Origin: Mycobacterium sp. GA-1285
GTDB taxonomy: Bacteria > Actinomycetota > Actinomycetes > Mycobacteriales > Mycobacteriaceae
DNA length: 64,000 nt
Assembly (NCBI RefSeq): GCF_001499905.1
Contig: NZ_LQIS01000053.1
Location: 1 to 64,000 of the forward strand
Direction of reading: 5' to 3'
Part shown: piece by piece, positions 1 to 8,590 of the stretch
How positions within the stretch are numbered: position 1 is the first letter of the stretch
Layout of the letters: every line of letters starts with the position of its first letter
Program-made: the position numbers and the translations under genes
Notes under the pieces: model-generated
Told to the model about the DNA's origin: nothing
The model's input: only the letters and a program-made list of their open reading frames with translations
Database searches by the model: none

Positions 1-101
1 CGGGCATTCTGGAAAGGCCTGCCCCGCTTGCCTGTCCGCACCGGCAACAGATCCTCGATCAATGCCCACTGGGCATCCGACAACGACTCAAATCGCGACA
101 T
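1..101 (-). CDS. IS5-family transposase, N-terminal fragment
   Basis: Translation from the ATG at 101 leftwards begins MSRFESLSDAQWALIEDLL, then continues through PVRTGKRGRPF to the window edge. This is the N-terminus typical of IS5-family transposases with the DUF4096-type helix-turn-helix segment. Only about 33 residues are present, because the window cuts the gene, so the DDE catalytic domain cannot be assessed. It belongs to the insertion sequence whose end lies near 148. Whether the element is intact beyond the window is unknown. Confidence 0.75.
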   Translation of the reverse strand, partial: MSRFESLSDAQWALIEDLLPVRTGKRGRPFQNA

Positions 102-148
102 CCCTCAAGCCTCAGGCACAACACCCGAAACCTTTGTCAGACACGCCC
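1..148 (-). mobile_element. End of an IS5-like insertion sequence (partial)
   Basis: The left edge holds the 5' end of a transposase gene read leftwards. Just upstream of that start is a stretch at about 133-148 that reads GGGCGTGTCTGACAAA on the minus strand, which looks like the terminal inverted repeat. It is followed by CTAG, a plausible TA or CTAG target. The other end lies outside the window, so boundary and family are inferred. Confidence 0.55.
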
Positions 149-208
149 TAGTCGACTGGCTCGAGAGCTTGACCTCCGATCGCCTTCCGCGGAGTTATCG
201 TTTCGGCA

Positions 209-970
209 ATGAGGTCGAGATTGCTTGCGGTATGCCTGGTCGCGATCGGCGTGACCGGCTGCGGCGCCATCGGGGGATCGTTCGACCTCATCCCGGAGGA
301 GCCGACTCCGGTCGCGATCACCAACGTCGCCGCCCCCGAAGCCACGCTGGCCGAGCGCGCGGTTGTCGCGGAGGCGGCCCGCAGCGTGGTCAGGATTCAC
401 ACCCAAGCTCTCCAGTGTGCGAGAACGGTGGACGGCAGCGGGGTTGTCGTCGCGCCGAACAGAGTGATGTCAGCCGCGCACACCGTCGCGGGCGCGGACA
501 TCGTCAACGTCTGGGTCGGTGATCGGGAAATACCCGCCACCGTCGTGGTTTACGACTCGGCGATGGACGTCGCCGTGCTCGACGTGCCCGATCTGAGGGC
601 GCCCACACTCTCGATGGAACAGGACACCGCCGTCACCGGAACCGACGCCGTCGTGCTCGGATATCCCGGCGGAGGGCCGTTCGTGGCCACCCCCGCGCGA
701 ATCCGCAAGGTGATGGAGCTTCTGGTGGCCGACATCTACCGCACCACGACGGTGAATCGCGAGGTCTACGTCATCAGGGGACCGATCCGGCACGGCGGCT
801 CCGGTGGACCACTGATCGACCTGAACGGCCACATGCTCGGCATCAGCTTCGGGGCCGCTATCGACGACCCGGAGACCGGTTTCGTGGTGACCGCCAAGCA
901 GGTCGCCGCGATGGTGGCGGACGGCGTGCGCGCCCACATGCCCGTCGCAACCGGCCCCTGCACACCCTGA
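209..970 (+). CDS. Lipoprotein trypsin-like serine protease
   Basis: This 253-residue protein starts with a signal peptide and lipobox (VTGC, lipidated Cys18), so it should be anchored on the outer face of the membrane. The rest is a chymotrypsin-fold serine protease of the HtrA/MarP protease-domain type. The likely triad is visible as His91 in SAAHT, Asp120 in the SAMDVAVLDV segment and Ser198 in GGSGGPL. Two cysteines, Cys70 and Cys251, could form a disulfide as in mycobacterial MarP. Unlike MarP it has no multi-pass membrane part, and no PDZ domain is evident. It stands alone beside the insertion sequence and is convergent with the thioesterase gene. The substrate is unknown. Confidence 0.8.
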   Translation: MRSRLLAVCLVAIGVTGCGAIGGSFDLIPEEPTPVAITNVAAPEATLAERAVVAEAARSVVRIHTQALQCARTVDGSGVVVAPNRVMSAAHTVAGADIVNVWVGDREIPATVVVYDSAMDVAVLDVPDLRAPTLSMEQDTAVTGTDAVVLGYPGGGPFVATPARIRKVMELLVADIYRTTTVNREVYVIRGPIRHGGSGGPLIDLNGHMLGISFGAAIDDPETGFVVTAKQVAAMVADGVRAHMPVATGPCTP

Positions 971-1786
971 TCAGCGCTGAGGCATCGGACGAACGAGCAC
1001 TGACTGCTGTATGGCGCCGACCGCGCCGGTCTCGTCGAACAGCGTGCCGAGCGTCGTACCGATGCCGTCGGGTCCGTAGCTGGTCTCCGCGCGGATGCCG
1101 ATCCACTCGCCCTCCGGGATTCGGTGTACGTGCACGACGAGGTCGGTGTTCATGAACGTCCAGCGGCCGATGTCGAGTTTGGTCCCGATACCGTTTGCGT
1201 CGTCGGCCACCGCGAACAGCCGCTCCATCGGTGTCATGGTCTCACCCTTGACCAGATCGACCTCTGGGCGGATCCACGACTCACCGGGGCCCTCGCAGAG
1301 CGGTTCGGTCAACCATCGCCAGTCGAGGCTGTGCACGTAGTTGCGATCCCAGTCCTTCTTCATGTCACGGCTTTTCGCCTCTGACAGTGGACGCAGCGGA
1401 GGTTGTGGCGCATGTTGCACGGCGTGGGTGTCGACGGTCTTGAACCGCCACCCGCTGGCCCGCGCGACGGGCCGCGGTTCTGCGTCCGGCCGCGACGCGA
1501 GGAGCTCGGAACTGACGAGCTCGATCTGCTTGCCGGAGCGTTCGATTCGCGACCGTACCCACAGATCGCCCTCGGCGGGAACAGCGCCGAGCAGGTCGAT
1601 CAGCACCCGGCTCAAGCGGGTGTCGTCGCGGGCCTGGCAGCGTTCGAGCGCGCGAACCAGGATGGCGGACACCGGAGCTCCGTGCTGGATCGCCGCCGAC
1701 CAGGTGCTGCGAACCAGATCGGTCGCGCGGATCTTCTCGCCGAGCGGATCGGCGTCGTCGATGAGCTCGTAGTAGGAATCGCTCAC
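971..1786 (-). CDS. Thioesterase-like (double hotdog) protein
   Basis: This 271-residue protein resembles the TesB-like acyl-CoA thioesterase family common in mycobacteria. The C-terminal half carries the hotdog-like run with a WTFMNTDLVVHVHRIPEGEW segment followed by a GIGTTLGTLFDETG segment, where an Asp-Thr/Gln site is usual in the family. It starts with GTG inside a GTGA overlap with the upstream SMP-30 gene, so the two form one translationally coupled unit. No signal peptide is seen, so it is probably cytosolic. The acyl-CoA substrate cannot be told from sequence, and a non-catalytic hotdog protein is possible. Confidence 0.7.
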   Translation of the reverse strand: MSDSYYELIDDADPLGEKIRATDLVRSTWSAAIQHGAPVSAILVRALERCQARDDTRLSRVLIDLLGAVPAEGDLWVRSRIERSGKQIELVSSELLASRPDAEPRPVARASGWRFKTVDTHAVQHAPQPPLRPLSEAKSRDMKKDWDRNYVHSLDWRWLTEPLCEGPGESWIRPEVDLVKGETMTPMERLFAVADDANGIGTKLDIGRWTFMNTDLVVHVHRIPEGEWIGIRAETSYGPDGIGTTLGTLFDETGAVGAIQQSVLVRPMPQR

Positions 1787-2601
1787 GGCAGGCCCGCTCC
1801 CGGTATGTCGACCGTGATCGCATCGACGCGCGACAGCTTGGTGCCTTTCAGCCGTTGCGGGTACGCGTCGGTGCTGGACACCAGGAACAAAGTGCGACGC
1901 TCGGAACCGCCGAGCGCGCAGGCGATCGCGGTTCGCTCACCGATGTCGATGCGATCGGTGACGATGCCGCCCTCGGCGATCCGCTCGAACTGATGGGCCA
2001 GCGTCATCGCCGCCCACACGCCGCCCTCGGCGTCGAGGCAGATGCCGTCCGGTGGCCCGTCCAGCCCGTCGGCGAAGGTTCGACGCTCAGTCAGGGCACC
2101 GTCGGGCGTTATCGAGTATGCGCTCAGGCGCCGTCCGGTCGACTCCGCGACGATCAGCGTCGTGCGGTCGGGAGTGATCACCATTCCGTTGGGGAAATCG
2201 AGCCCGTCGGCGACGACGGTGAAGGTGTCGTCGAGATCGAGTCGCACGATCACACCGCCGTCGCGGGCCTGGGAGCCGACGTAGGCGCGGCCGTCCCTGT
2301 CGACGACCATGTCGCCAAGGGGGGCCGGGACGATCGCGGACAGGTCGGCGATCGTCGTGACGTTTTCGCCGTCGTAGCGCAGCACGTGGCGCAACTCGGT
2401 AGAGGAGATCAGCAACGAGCCGTCGGGCCGGAACCCGAGGCCGGCCGGCGCGTGCCCGGGCAACGGCAGGGTCGTCAGGTCACCGTTGAGGTCGACGGTG
2501 TGCACCGCTTCGCCGAGCATGTCGGAGAACCAGAGCAGACCTTCGAACCAGCGTGGCCCCTCGCCGAAGCAGAACCCGTTCGCCAGCGGCGTCAGCGCCA
2601 T
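1783..2601 (-). CDS. SMP-30/gluconolactonase-like beta-propeller hydrolase
   Basis: This 272-residue cytosolic protein has the SMP-30/gluconolactonase/LRE pattern. An N-terminal FGEGPRW motif supplies the first metal-ligand Glu, a central DFPNGM segment supplies Asn, and GPPDGICLDAEGGVW supplies the Asp near the C-terminal third. Family members hydrolyse lactones or related esters with a divalent metal. It is the first gene of a two-gene minus-strand unit with the thioesterase-like gene. It diverges from the P450 operon across an intergenic region that contains a 27-bp conserved element. A lactonase here would fit downstream of a Baeyer-Villiger reaction, but that link is only inferred from position. 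Confidence 0.78.
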   Translation of the reverse strand: MALTPLANGFCFGEGPRWFEGLLWFSDMLGEAVHTVDLNGDLTTLPLPGHAPAGLGFRPDGSLLISSTELRHVLRYDGENVTTIADLSAIVPAPLGDMVVDRDGRAYVGSQARDGGVIVRLDLDDTFTVVADGLDFPNGMVITPDRTTLIVAESTGRRLSAYSITPDGALTERRTFADGLDGPPDGICLDAEGGVWAAMTLAHQFERIAEGGIVTDRIDIGERTAIACALGGSERRTLFLVSSTDAYPQRLKGTKLSRVDAITVDIPGAGLP

Positions 2602-2612
2602 CCGGGCACACC

Positions 2613-2639
2613 TTTACAAAACACGCGACAAGTGTCACG
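2613..2639 (+). promoter_or_regulatory. 27-bp conserved element, copy A
   Basis: TTTACA, 13 bases, then GTGTCACG. The same layout with the same spacing recurs at 10110-10136 and 15582-15608. TTTACA and TGTCAC form an imperfect dyad. It sits between the divergent SMP-30 gene and the P450 operon and is probably an operator, but the regulator is unknown. Confidence 0.5.
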
Positions 2640-2673
2640 CTCGCAAGGTGTCACTGTCAACTGGGTGCAGGTC

Positions 2674-3411
2674 ATGAAGAAGTACTACGGTCATACCCTG
2701 CTCTATCTCCACGAGACCATTGCGCTCGGTTCGGAGTGCGCCGACCGGTTCATCGGCGATGAGCGCTCGCGCGAAGAGAATTTCATTGAGGTTTTCGGCG
2801 ACGTCTACCATCCGATGATGGCCGACCTGGGCGCGCGGTTGTTCGCGATCTGGGAGACGACGCCGTACAACGGCCACTGGCCGCAGGTCACGATCATCTG
2901 GGAGATCGACGAGTTCGCCGACTATGCGCGCATCGGCAAGGCCCAGGCGCGGGGCGGCACCCATGAGGAAGCCGCGAAGAAGTGGTCGACGTTTCTGGCC
3001 GAGATCGGCGCCTCGGGGGAGGGTCGCATCATGTACGCGGGCAAATACAATCGGACACTTGCGCAGCTGCAGGAGGCGAACTTCGGTGCCGGCCTGGTGA
3101 TTCAGGAGATCATGCAGACCAAACCCGGCCGCCAGGACGACTACATCCGCGAACTGGAACGCCTTTATGTGCCGTGGTCGGAACGCACCGGAAAGCGTTG
3201 GCTCGGTTCGTTCATCACGACGTTCCGCTTCAACGAGGTCATCCACTACTGGGCTCTCGACGGCGACTGGGACTGTTTCGCCAACCATTACCCGTCGTGG
3301 AAGGACAGCCCACCCGCCGAGATCGTCACTTGGATGAGCGTCGCGCCCGCGTTGCGCGACGGCTGGGAAGACTCCATTCTGCAGGCCCTACCACCGTCAC
3401 CGCTGCAATGA
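2674..3411 (+). CDS. Conserved protein with two tandem dimeric alpha/beta-barrel-like (NIPSNAP-type) halves
   Basis: This 245-residue protein is not recognised with certainty. The two halves resemble each other. Residues about 35-90 and 160-225 share a pattern of Tyr-x-Pro, an arginine-containing turn, a TT pair, a Val-x-x-x-Trp strand and an Asp followed by aromatic and Ala residues. This suggests an internal duplication of a ferredoxin-like (Dabb/NIPSNAP/EthD-like) unit. No signal peptide is seen. The start is taken as the ATG at 2674, with the GTG at 2665 as an alternative. Its TGA overlaps the ATG of the P450 gene, so it is the first gene of the operon. Such folds often bind small hydrophobic ligands, but no function is assigned. 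Confidence 0.7.
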   Translation: MKKYYGHTLLYLHETIALGSECADRFIGDERSREENFIEVFGDVYHPMMADLGARLFAIWETTPYNGHWPQVTIIWEIDEFADYARIGKAQARGGTHEEAAKKWSTFLAEIGASGEGRIMYAGKYNRTLAQLQEANFGAGLVIQEIMQTKPGRQDDYIRELERLYVPWSERTGKRWLGSFITTFRFNEVIHYWALDGDWDCFANHYPSWKDSPPAEIVTWMSVAPALRDGWEDSILQALPPSPLQ

Positions 3412-4652
3412 ACACTCAGAAGTCCGAAGTGCTGCAGGACTTTTCCTACGATCCGTTCGATCCGGCGGTGATGGCCGATCCACTGCAGTTCTACCGAACA
3501 CTGCGCGATCGGCATCCCGTGTACTACGTCGAGAAATGGGACACCTACGCGCTGTCTCGTTTCGAGGACATCTGGCGAGTGCTGGAGGTCAACGACGGCA
3601 CATTCGTCGCCTCCGAGGGAACCCTGCCCGCGGCAACCGTTCTCGCGATGCACAACGACGGCCCGGTGCCTGACCCGGCACTGCATCCGATGCCCTTCCA
3701 CGCGAACTTCGACGCGCCGATCTACGACACCGTGCGGAGGTGCACGTCGGCTCCGTTCCGGCCGAGATCGGTCGGAAGATTGGCCGACCGCATTCGCGCC
3801 CTGGCCAACGAGCGCCTCGACGAGCTGCTGCCGCGCGGCACCTTCGACCTCACGCAGGACTACGGCGGCATCGTCGCCGCGTCGGTGGTGTGCGAATTGC
3901 TCGGCCTGCCAATCGAATTGGCGGCCGATGTCCTGTCGACCGTCAACGCCGGCAGCCTCGCGCAGCCGGGCAGTGGCGTGGAGGTCGCCAACGCGCGGCC
4001 CGGTTACCTAGAGTATCTCGTTCCGATCATCCAGCGCAGTAGGGCCAATCCCGGCGAGAACCCGATCGCCGACAACCTGATCGAGTACCGATTGCCGGAC
4101 GGCTCGGCGTTCAACGACGTCGAGGCCGCGACCCAGCTGCTCGGGATCTTCATCGGCGGAACCGAAACGGTGCCGAAGATCGTCGCGCACGGGGTGTGGG
4201 AGCTCGGGATTCGGCCCGACCAGCTGTGCGCCGTGCGCAGCGACCTCGACGCCCACGTACGAGTCGCGCGCGAGGAGATGATCCGGTATTGCGCGCCGGC
4301 GCAATGGTTTGCGCGCACCGTCCGCAAGCCGTTCACCCTCCACGACACCACGCTGGCGCCGGGTCAGCGGGTCATCACGCTGCTGGCGTCGGCCAACCGC
4401 GACGAACGCGAGTACTCCGATCCGGACGCGTTCATCTGGGACCGTCCCATCGAGCACCTGTTGGCCTTCGGTCGCGGGCAACACTTCTGCCTCGGGGTGC
4501 ACCTCGCGCGGCTGGAGATCGGCATCATGGTGACCGAATGGCTCAACCGGGTCGGTGACTGGCGCGTCGACGGCGAGGCCGTGTCCCGCCCGCCGTCGAG
4601 TTTCCAGTGGGGCTGGAACAGTGTTCCCGTCGAGGTCCACGTGGAGGTGTGA
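3408..4652 (+). CDS. Cytochrome P450
   Basis: This 414-residue soluble bacterial P450 has the heme-binding loop FGRGQHFCLG with the cysteine ligand at residue 361. The ExxR pair is at Glu290-Arg293. The I-helix motif is GGTETV, with a Glu-Thr acid/alcohol pair instead of the commoner Asp-Thr. The ATG overlaps the stop of the preceding gene (ATGA), and one base separates its stop from the dehydrogenase start, so translation is likely coupled. No ferredoxin gene lies in the operon, so electrons must come from elsewhere. It probably performs the first hydroxylation in the pathway encoded by the downstream genes. The CYP family was not assigned. Confidence 0.92.
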   Translation: MNTQKSEVLQDFSYDPFDPAVMADPLQFYRTLRDRHPVYYVEKWDTYALSRFEDIWRVLEVNDGTFVASEGTLPAATVLAMHNDGPVPDPALHPMPFHANFDAPIYDTVRRCTSAPFRPRSVGRLADRIRALANERLDELLPRGTFDLTQDYGGIVAASVVCELLGLPIELAADVLSTVNAGSLAQPGSGVEVANARPGYLEYLVPIIQRSRANPGENPIADNLIEYRLPDGSAFNDVEAATQLLGIFIGGTETVPKIVAHGVWELGIRPDQLCAVRSDLDAHVRVAREEMIRYCAPAQWFARTVRKPFTLHDTTLAPGQRVITLLASANRDEREYSDPDAFIWDRPIEHLLAFGRGQHFCLGVHLARLEIGIMVTEWLNRVGDWRVDGEAVSRPPSSFQWGWNSVPVEVHVEV

Positions 4653-4653
4653 G

Positions 4654-5622
4654 ATGTGGTCCTATCGACTGGTCGCGCCGTATACGTTCGAGCGGCAAGA
4701 CATTCCGGAGACGACGCCGGAGTCGCTGGCGGATCGGCAGGTGCTGCTGCGCTTCCGTGCGGCGGGCGTCTGCGGCAGCGACCTACCCCCGTTCCGGGGC
4801 GTTCGCGGCAAGATCGCCGGCGATCGCGGACTCAGCGCGGCCGAGATGCCGGGCTTCCCGATCCACGAGGTCGTCGGCGAGGTGATCGCCAGCAGGCATC
4901 GCAGCCACGGTGTGGGGGACTGGGTCGTCGGCTGGGCGTCCGGCTTCGACGGCCTGATGCAGCACGTCGTCGCCGACGGTGACGGGCTGGCGTATTACGA
5001 CCACAACCTGAGCCCGCAGTACGCCGTCGCACTGCAGCCACTGGCGTGCGTGCTGTATGCGGTCGAACAGTTGCCCAAACTCAAGGGCCTGCATGTCGCG
5101 GTGATCGGACAGGGATCGATCGGCCTGTTGTTCTCCTATGCGGCAAAGGCTTTCGGTGCGCGTCGCGTAACGGGCGTCGACCCGGTCGACCGCGACGCGG
5201 TGGCCAAGGAGTTCGGTGTCGACACGATCGTGCGTGCCACCAGCGACCGGTGGGTGAGCCACCTGGAACCCGGCGATCGACCCGATGTGGTGATCGAAGC
5301 CGTCGGACACCAGGTCGCCACGCTGGGTCACGCGATCGAGGCGGTCGCCCCTGGCGGCACCGTGTTCTATTTCGGTGTGCCGGACGACGACAGCTATCCG
5401 ATCAGCATGCGCACCATGCTGCGCAACAACCTGACGCTCAAGTCCGGTGTGACCCTGGACCGGCGACGGATGCTGGCCGCGGCCAACGAGTTCGTCCGGC
5501 ACCGCCGCGACCTGCTGCCGGCCTACGTGACGCACACATTCGGCGTCGAGGACACCCAGGCGGCCTTCGAACTGGCGTGCCGCCCGGCGCCCGACCGCAT
5601 CAAGATCGCGATCGTGCAGTGA
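4654..5622 (+). CDS. Zinc-type medium-chain alcohol dehydrogenase lacking the structural-zinc lobe
   Basis: This 322-residue MDR-superfamily enzyme has the catalytic-zinc segment with GVCGSD near residue 40 and the IHEVVGEV segment near 75. The Rossmann motif is GQGSIG near residue 155. The four-cysteine structural-zinc loop normally found around residues 90-115 is missing, and that part runs GDWVVGWASGFDG directly. It is therefore a shortened MDR like some sorbitol- or threonine-dehydrogenase relatives. It should oxidise an alcohol to a ketone or aldehyde with NAD(P). It follows the P450 gene almost without spacing, and its stop overlaps the aldolase start. Oxidation of the P450 product is the likely job, by inference. 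Confidence 0.85.
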   Translation: MWSYRLVAPYTFERQDIPETTPESLADRQVLLRFRAAGVCGSDLPPFRGVRGKIAGDRGLSAAEMPGFPIHEVVGEVIASRHRSHGVGDWVVGWASGFDGLMQHVVADGDGLAYYDHNLSPQYAVALQPLACVLYAVEQLPKLKGLHVAVIGQGSIGLLFSYAAKAFGARRVTGVDPVDRDAVAKEFGVDTIVRATSDRWVSHLEPGDRPDVVIEAVGHQVATLGHAIEAVAPGGTVFYFGVPDDDSYPISMRTMLRNNLTLKSGVTLDRRRMLAAANEFVRHRRDLLPAYVTHTFGVEDTQAAFELACRPAPDRIKIAIVQ

Positions 5623-6365
5623 CCCCCAGCAGGTTGCAGGACGCGCTCGCGGCCAAGGAGCAGGTGTGGGGCGGTTGGGTCGTCGGCCCTACCATCATCG
5701 GCCCGGAGGAATTCGCCCGGGCCGGTTACGACTACGTCGGATTCGACATTCAGCACGGCTACCTCGACGACGCCGACGTCGCATTGCTGCTGCGGAGGTT
5801 GGAGCATGTGCCGATCGCTACCGCGGTGCGTGTCCCGTCGACCGATCCCGCGCCCATCGGCAGGGTGCTCGACGCGGGTGCCGACGCAGTGATCGTGGCG
5901 ATGGTCGAATCGGCCGAGCAGGCAGCGGCATCGGTGTCGGCCACCCGCTACGCGCCTGCGGGAGTGCGCAGTTACGGGCCCCTGCGCGCCGGCCTCGGCC
6001 GCGACCCCGCCGAACACGAAGCGCGGGTGAGCGTCTTCGTGATGATCGAAAGCGCGCCCGGATTGGCCGCTGTCGACGAGATCTGCGCCGTACCGGGCCT
6101 GACCGGTGTCTATGTCGGGCCGGCGGATCTGGCCATCGCCCTCGGCCACACGCCCGCAGAGGCATGGAGCGCCTCGACCATGCTGGACGCGATCGCCCGT
6201 GTCGCTGCCACCGCGACGTCCGCGGGGCTGGTCGCGGGCATCCATGCCGGTGGAGCCGAGAACGGAAAGAAAGTGTCCGAGTTGGGCTTTCGCATGCTGA
6301 CACTAGCATCGGAGTCGCAGGCGCTGCGTCACGGTGCGTCCGAAATCCTGCGGGAGGCCCAATGA
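5619..6365 (+). CDS. HpcH/HpaI-family aldolase
   Basis: This 248-residue class II pyruvate-aldolase-like protein has FDIQHGYLD near residue 42, which supplies the catalytic His. It also has MIESAPGLAAVDEI, with a metal-ligand Glu, and VGPADLAIALG, with a metal-ligand Asp. The start is GTG at 5619 inside a GTGA overlap with the dehydrogenase stop. Its own end overlaps the ATG of the SDR gene. Family members cleave 4-hydroxy-2-oxo acids to pyruvate and an aldehyde, so a C-C cleavage step in this operon is likely. The carbon skeleton attacked cannot be deduced. Confidence 0.88.
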   Translation: MTPSRLQDALAAKEQVWGGWVVGPTIIGPEEFARAGYDYVGFDIQHGYLDDADVALLLRRLEHVPIATAVRVPSTDPAPIGRVLDAGADAVIVAMVESAEQAAASVSATRYAPAGVRSYGPLRAGLGRDPAEHEARVSVFVMIESAPGLAAVDEICAVPGLTGVYVGPADLAIALGHTPAEAWSASTMLDAIARVAATATSAGLVAGIHAGGAENGKKVSELGFRMLTLASESQALRHGASEILREAQ

Positions 6366-7081
6366 CGGAACGCGTCGCGCTGGTGACGGGCGCCGCCCAG
6401 GGGCAGGGCGCGGCGATCGTACAGCGGCTGCGTGCAGACGGCTTTCGCGTCGCCGCATGCGATCTGCTGTTCGACGAGTTGAAGCAGTCGGGGGGCGAGT
6501 TCGGCGACGACGGCGTGATCGCTGTCGGTCTGGACGTGACGTCGGCCGCGCAGTGGGCCGCCGCGGTAAAGACCGTCGGTGAGATGTTCGGTCCGGTGAC
6601 GACGCTGGTGAACAACGCCGGGGTGCTGCACCGTGCGGCGCTGGCCGATGAGACCGCGGCAGGATTCGAATCCAGCTGGCGCGTCAACTGTCTGGGTCCC
6701 TTCCTCGGTATCCAGGCCACGCTCGAGCACCTGCGTCAGGCCGACGGTGCGGCGATCGTCAACACCTGTAGTACCGGTGCCATGCGAGCGTTTCCGGCGC
6801 ACGCCGCCTATGGATCGTCGAAGTGGGCGCTGCGCGGGCTCACCCAGATCTGCGCGGCCGAACTGGCGCCCGCGGGCATTCGGGTCAACGCGGTGTTTCC
6901 CGGACCGATCGCGACGCCGATGCTCGACGACGCGACGCAGAGCAGGTTGACCGCGCAATTCGGCCGGCTCGGCCGGCCGATGGAGGTGGCCGACGCGGTC
7001 GCCTACCTGGTGTCGGATCACGCGTCGTTCATCACCGGCGCCGAACTCGTCGTGGACGGTGGCCAATGCGTCCGAATGTGA
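6362..7081 (+). CDS. Short-chain dehydrogenase/reductase
   Basis: This 239-residue classical SDR has the cofactor motif TGAAQGQG at residues 9-16 and NNAG near residue 82. The catalytic Ser is in the NTCSTG segment, the Tyr-Lys pair is YGSSK, and the tail ends in VDGGQCVRM. An acidic residue after the second strand (CDLLFD) suggests NAD(H) preference. It overlaps the aldolase by four bases at the front and the flavin monooxygenase start at the back. It probably converts an alcohol to the ketone used by that monooxygenase, or reduces a related carbonyl. The substrate is not known. Confidence 0.9.
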   Translation: MTERVALVTGAAQGQGAAIVQRLRADGFRVAACDLLFDELKQSGGEFGDDGVIAVGLDVTSAAQWAAAVKTVGEMFGPVTTLVNNAGVLHRAALADETAAGFESSWRVNCLGPFLGIQATLEHLRQADGAAIVNTCSTGAMRAFPAHAAYGSSKWALRGLTQICAAELAPAGIRVNAVFPGPIATPMLDDATQSRLTAQFGRLGRPMEVADAVAYLVSDHASFITGAELVVDGGQCVRM

Positions 7082-8586
7082 CAGGCAAGACGAGCCTCTC
7101 CGTCGGGATCATCGGTGCCGGGCCCGGCGGGCTGGCTCTGGGGATCTTTCTGCGCAAGGCAGGATTTCACGACTTCACGATCTTCGACCGCGAGGACGGC
7201 GTCGGTGGTACGTGGCGCATCAACACCTATCCCGGTCTGGCCTGTGATGTGAAGTCACATCTTTATTCCTACTCGTTCGACCTGAACGCGGACTGGTCGC
7301 GGTTGTGGTCTGGGCAGAAAGAGATCCTCGAATACTTTGAACGCTGCGCGCAGCGCTACGAACTCGCCCCGCACCTGCGGCTCAACACCGAAATCACCTC
7401 GGCGCGGTGGTCAGGCGACGAATGGGAGCTGACCACTGGCACCGGCGAGCGGTTCGTCTTCGACGTGGTGGTCTCCGCGGTCGGCCTGTTCACCCGGCCC
7501 GTCATGCCCGACCTGGTGGAAGAGGAACCGTTCACCGGCACAGTGATGCACACCGCGCGGTGGGACCACGGCGTCGACCTCAACGGCAAGCGGGTGGCGG
7601 TGCTCGGCACGGGATCCACTGCAGCGCAACTGGTTCCGGAAGTCGCCCGGGTGGCTGAGCGGGTCTACTCGGTACAGCGCTCACCGACGTGGATACTGCC
7701 CAAACCCGACCGCCCCTACACCGAGCGCGAGAAGTGGATGTTCCGCAACATCCCGCTGGCCAAGAGGATCTACCGGTCCCGGTTGTGGCTGCGGAGCGAG
7801 TCGAACATCGCGGTCATCGAGAACGGCAGCGACAAAACGCAGGAGTTCAAGGGCATCGCGCTCAAGGTGCTCGAGGCGACGATCCCCGACGACGAGTTAC
7901 GTGACAAGCTGACCCCCGACCATCGTTTCGGCTGTAAGCGGTTGGTGTTCGCCACCGATTACCTGCAGTCGCTGACACAACCGCACGTGGAGGTCGTCGC
8001 GAGCCCGGCGCGAGCGTTGCGGGCGCGGTCGCTGGTGACCGAGGACGGCACCGAACTCGACGTCGACGTGGTGCTCTGCGCGACCGGTTACGCCGCCGCC
8101 GACTACCTGGGGCAGATCGACGTCGTCGGCGAGGGCGGGGTCACGCTGCGCGAGACCTGGAGCGACGGGGCTTACGCCTACCTCGGTATGGCGGTGCCGC
8201 GGTTCCCCAACTTCTTCATGCTCTACGGCCCCAATACCAACGTCGGGTCCAACAGCGTGATCTTCATGCTCGAGGCGCAGGCGCGTTACGTCGTGCGGGC
8301 ACTGAAGTACCTCCGGCGCAAGGGCGGGTCGTACATCGCGGTCCGGCCGCGCACCATGGCGGCGTTCCTGGCCAAGATCGACCGCTGGATGGAGGGCACC
8401 GTCTGGCTGACGCGCTGCAGCAACTACTTCCGCGCCGCCAACGGCCGGGTCGTCACGCAGTGGCCGCGCAGTGCCCGCGCTTTCTGGGGTATGACGAGAT
8501 GGTTCAAGGCGTCCGACTACACGTTCGACCCGCCACGGCAGGACCGCGCGGCGAAGGCGGAGACCCCGACCGCTGCGAGGCGGTGA
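7066..8586 (+). CDS. Baeyer-Villiger-type flavin-containing monooxygenase
   Basis: This protein of about 506 residues has the FAD motif GAGPGG at residues 17-22. The Baeyer-Villiger fingerprint F-x-G-x-x-x-H-T-x-x-W is at residues 156-166 (FTGTVMHTARW). A second Rossmann motif (LGTGSTAAQ) for NADPH lies near residue 180. These define a type I BVMO that inserts oxygen into a ketone to give an ester or lactone. The ATG at 7066 is chosen because a GGACGG ribosome site lies seven bases upstream. GTG at 7078, overlapping the SDR stop as GTGA, is a serious alternative. It is flanked by the SDR and an esterase, a classic ketone-to-ester-to-acid arrangement. Confidence 0.88.
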   Translation: MRPNVTGKTSLSVGIIGAGPGGLALGIFLRKAGFHDFTIFDREDGVGGTWRINTYPGLACDVKSHLYSYSFDLNADWSRLWSGQKEILEYFERCAQRYELAPHLRLNTEITSARWSGDEWELTTGTGERFVFDVVVSAVGLFTRPVMPDLVEEEPFTGTVMHTARWDHGVDLNGKRVAVLGTGSTAAQLVPEVARVAERVYSVQRSPTWILPKPDRPYTEREKWMFRNIPLAKRIYRSRLWLRSESNIAVIENGSDKTQEFKGIALKVLEATIPDDELRDKLTPDHRFGCKRLVFATDYLQSLTQPHVEVVASPARALRARSLVTEDGTELDVDVVLCATGYAAADYLGQIDVVGEGGVTLRETWSDGAYAYLGMAVPRFPNFFMLYGPNTNVGSNSVIFMLEAQARYVVRALKYLRRKGGSYIAVRPRTMAAFLAKIDRWMEGTVWLTRCSNYFRAANGRVVTQWPRSARAFWGMTRWFKASDYTFDPPRQDRAAKAETPTAARR

Positions 8587-8590
8587 CGTC

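Noticed and set aside
2613..2618. TTTACA as a -35 box in the 27-bp element
   Set aside because: The possible -10 (TAGTGT in copies B and C) is only 11 bases away, too close for a promoter pair, so an operator is more likely.
1855..2673. Upstream extension of the NIPSNAP-like gene to 1855
   Set aside because: The extension is antisense to the SMP-30 gene and has no domain. The conserved protein begins at 2674.
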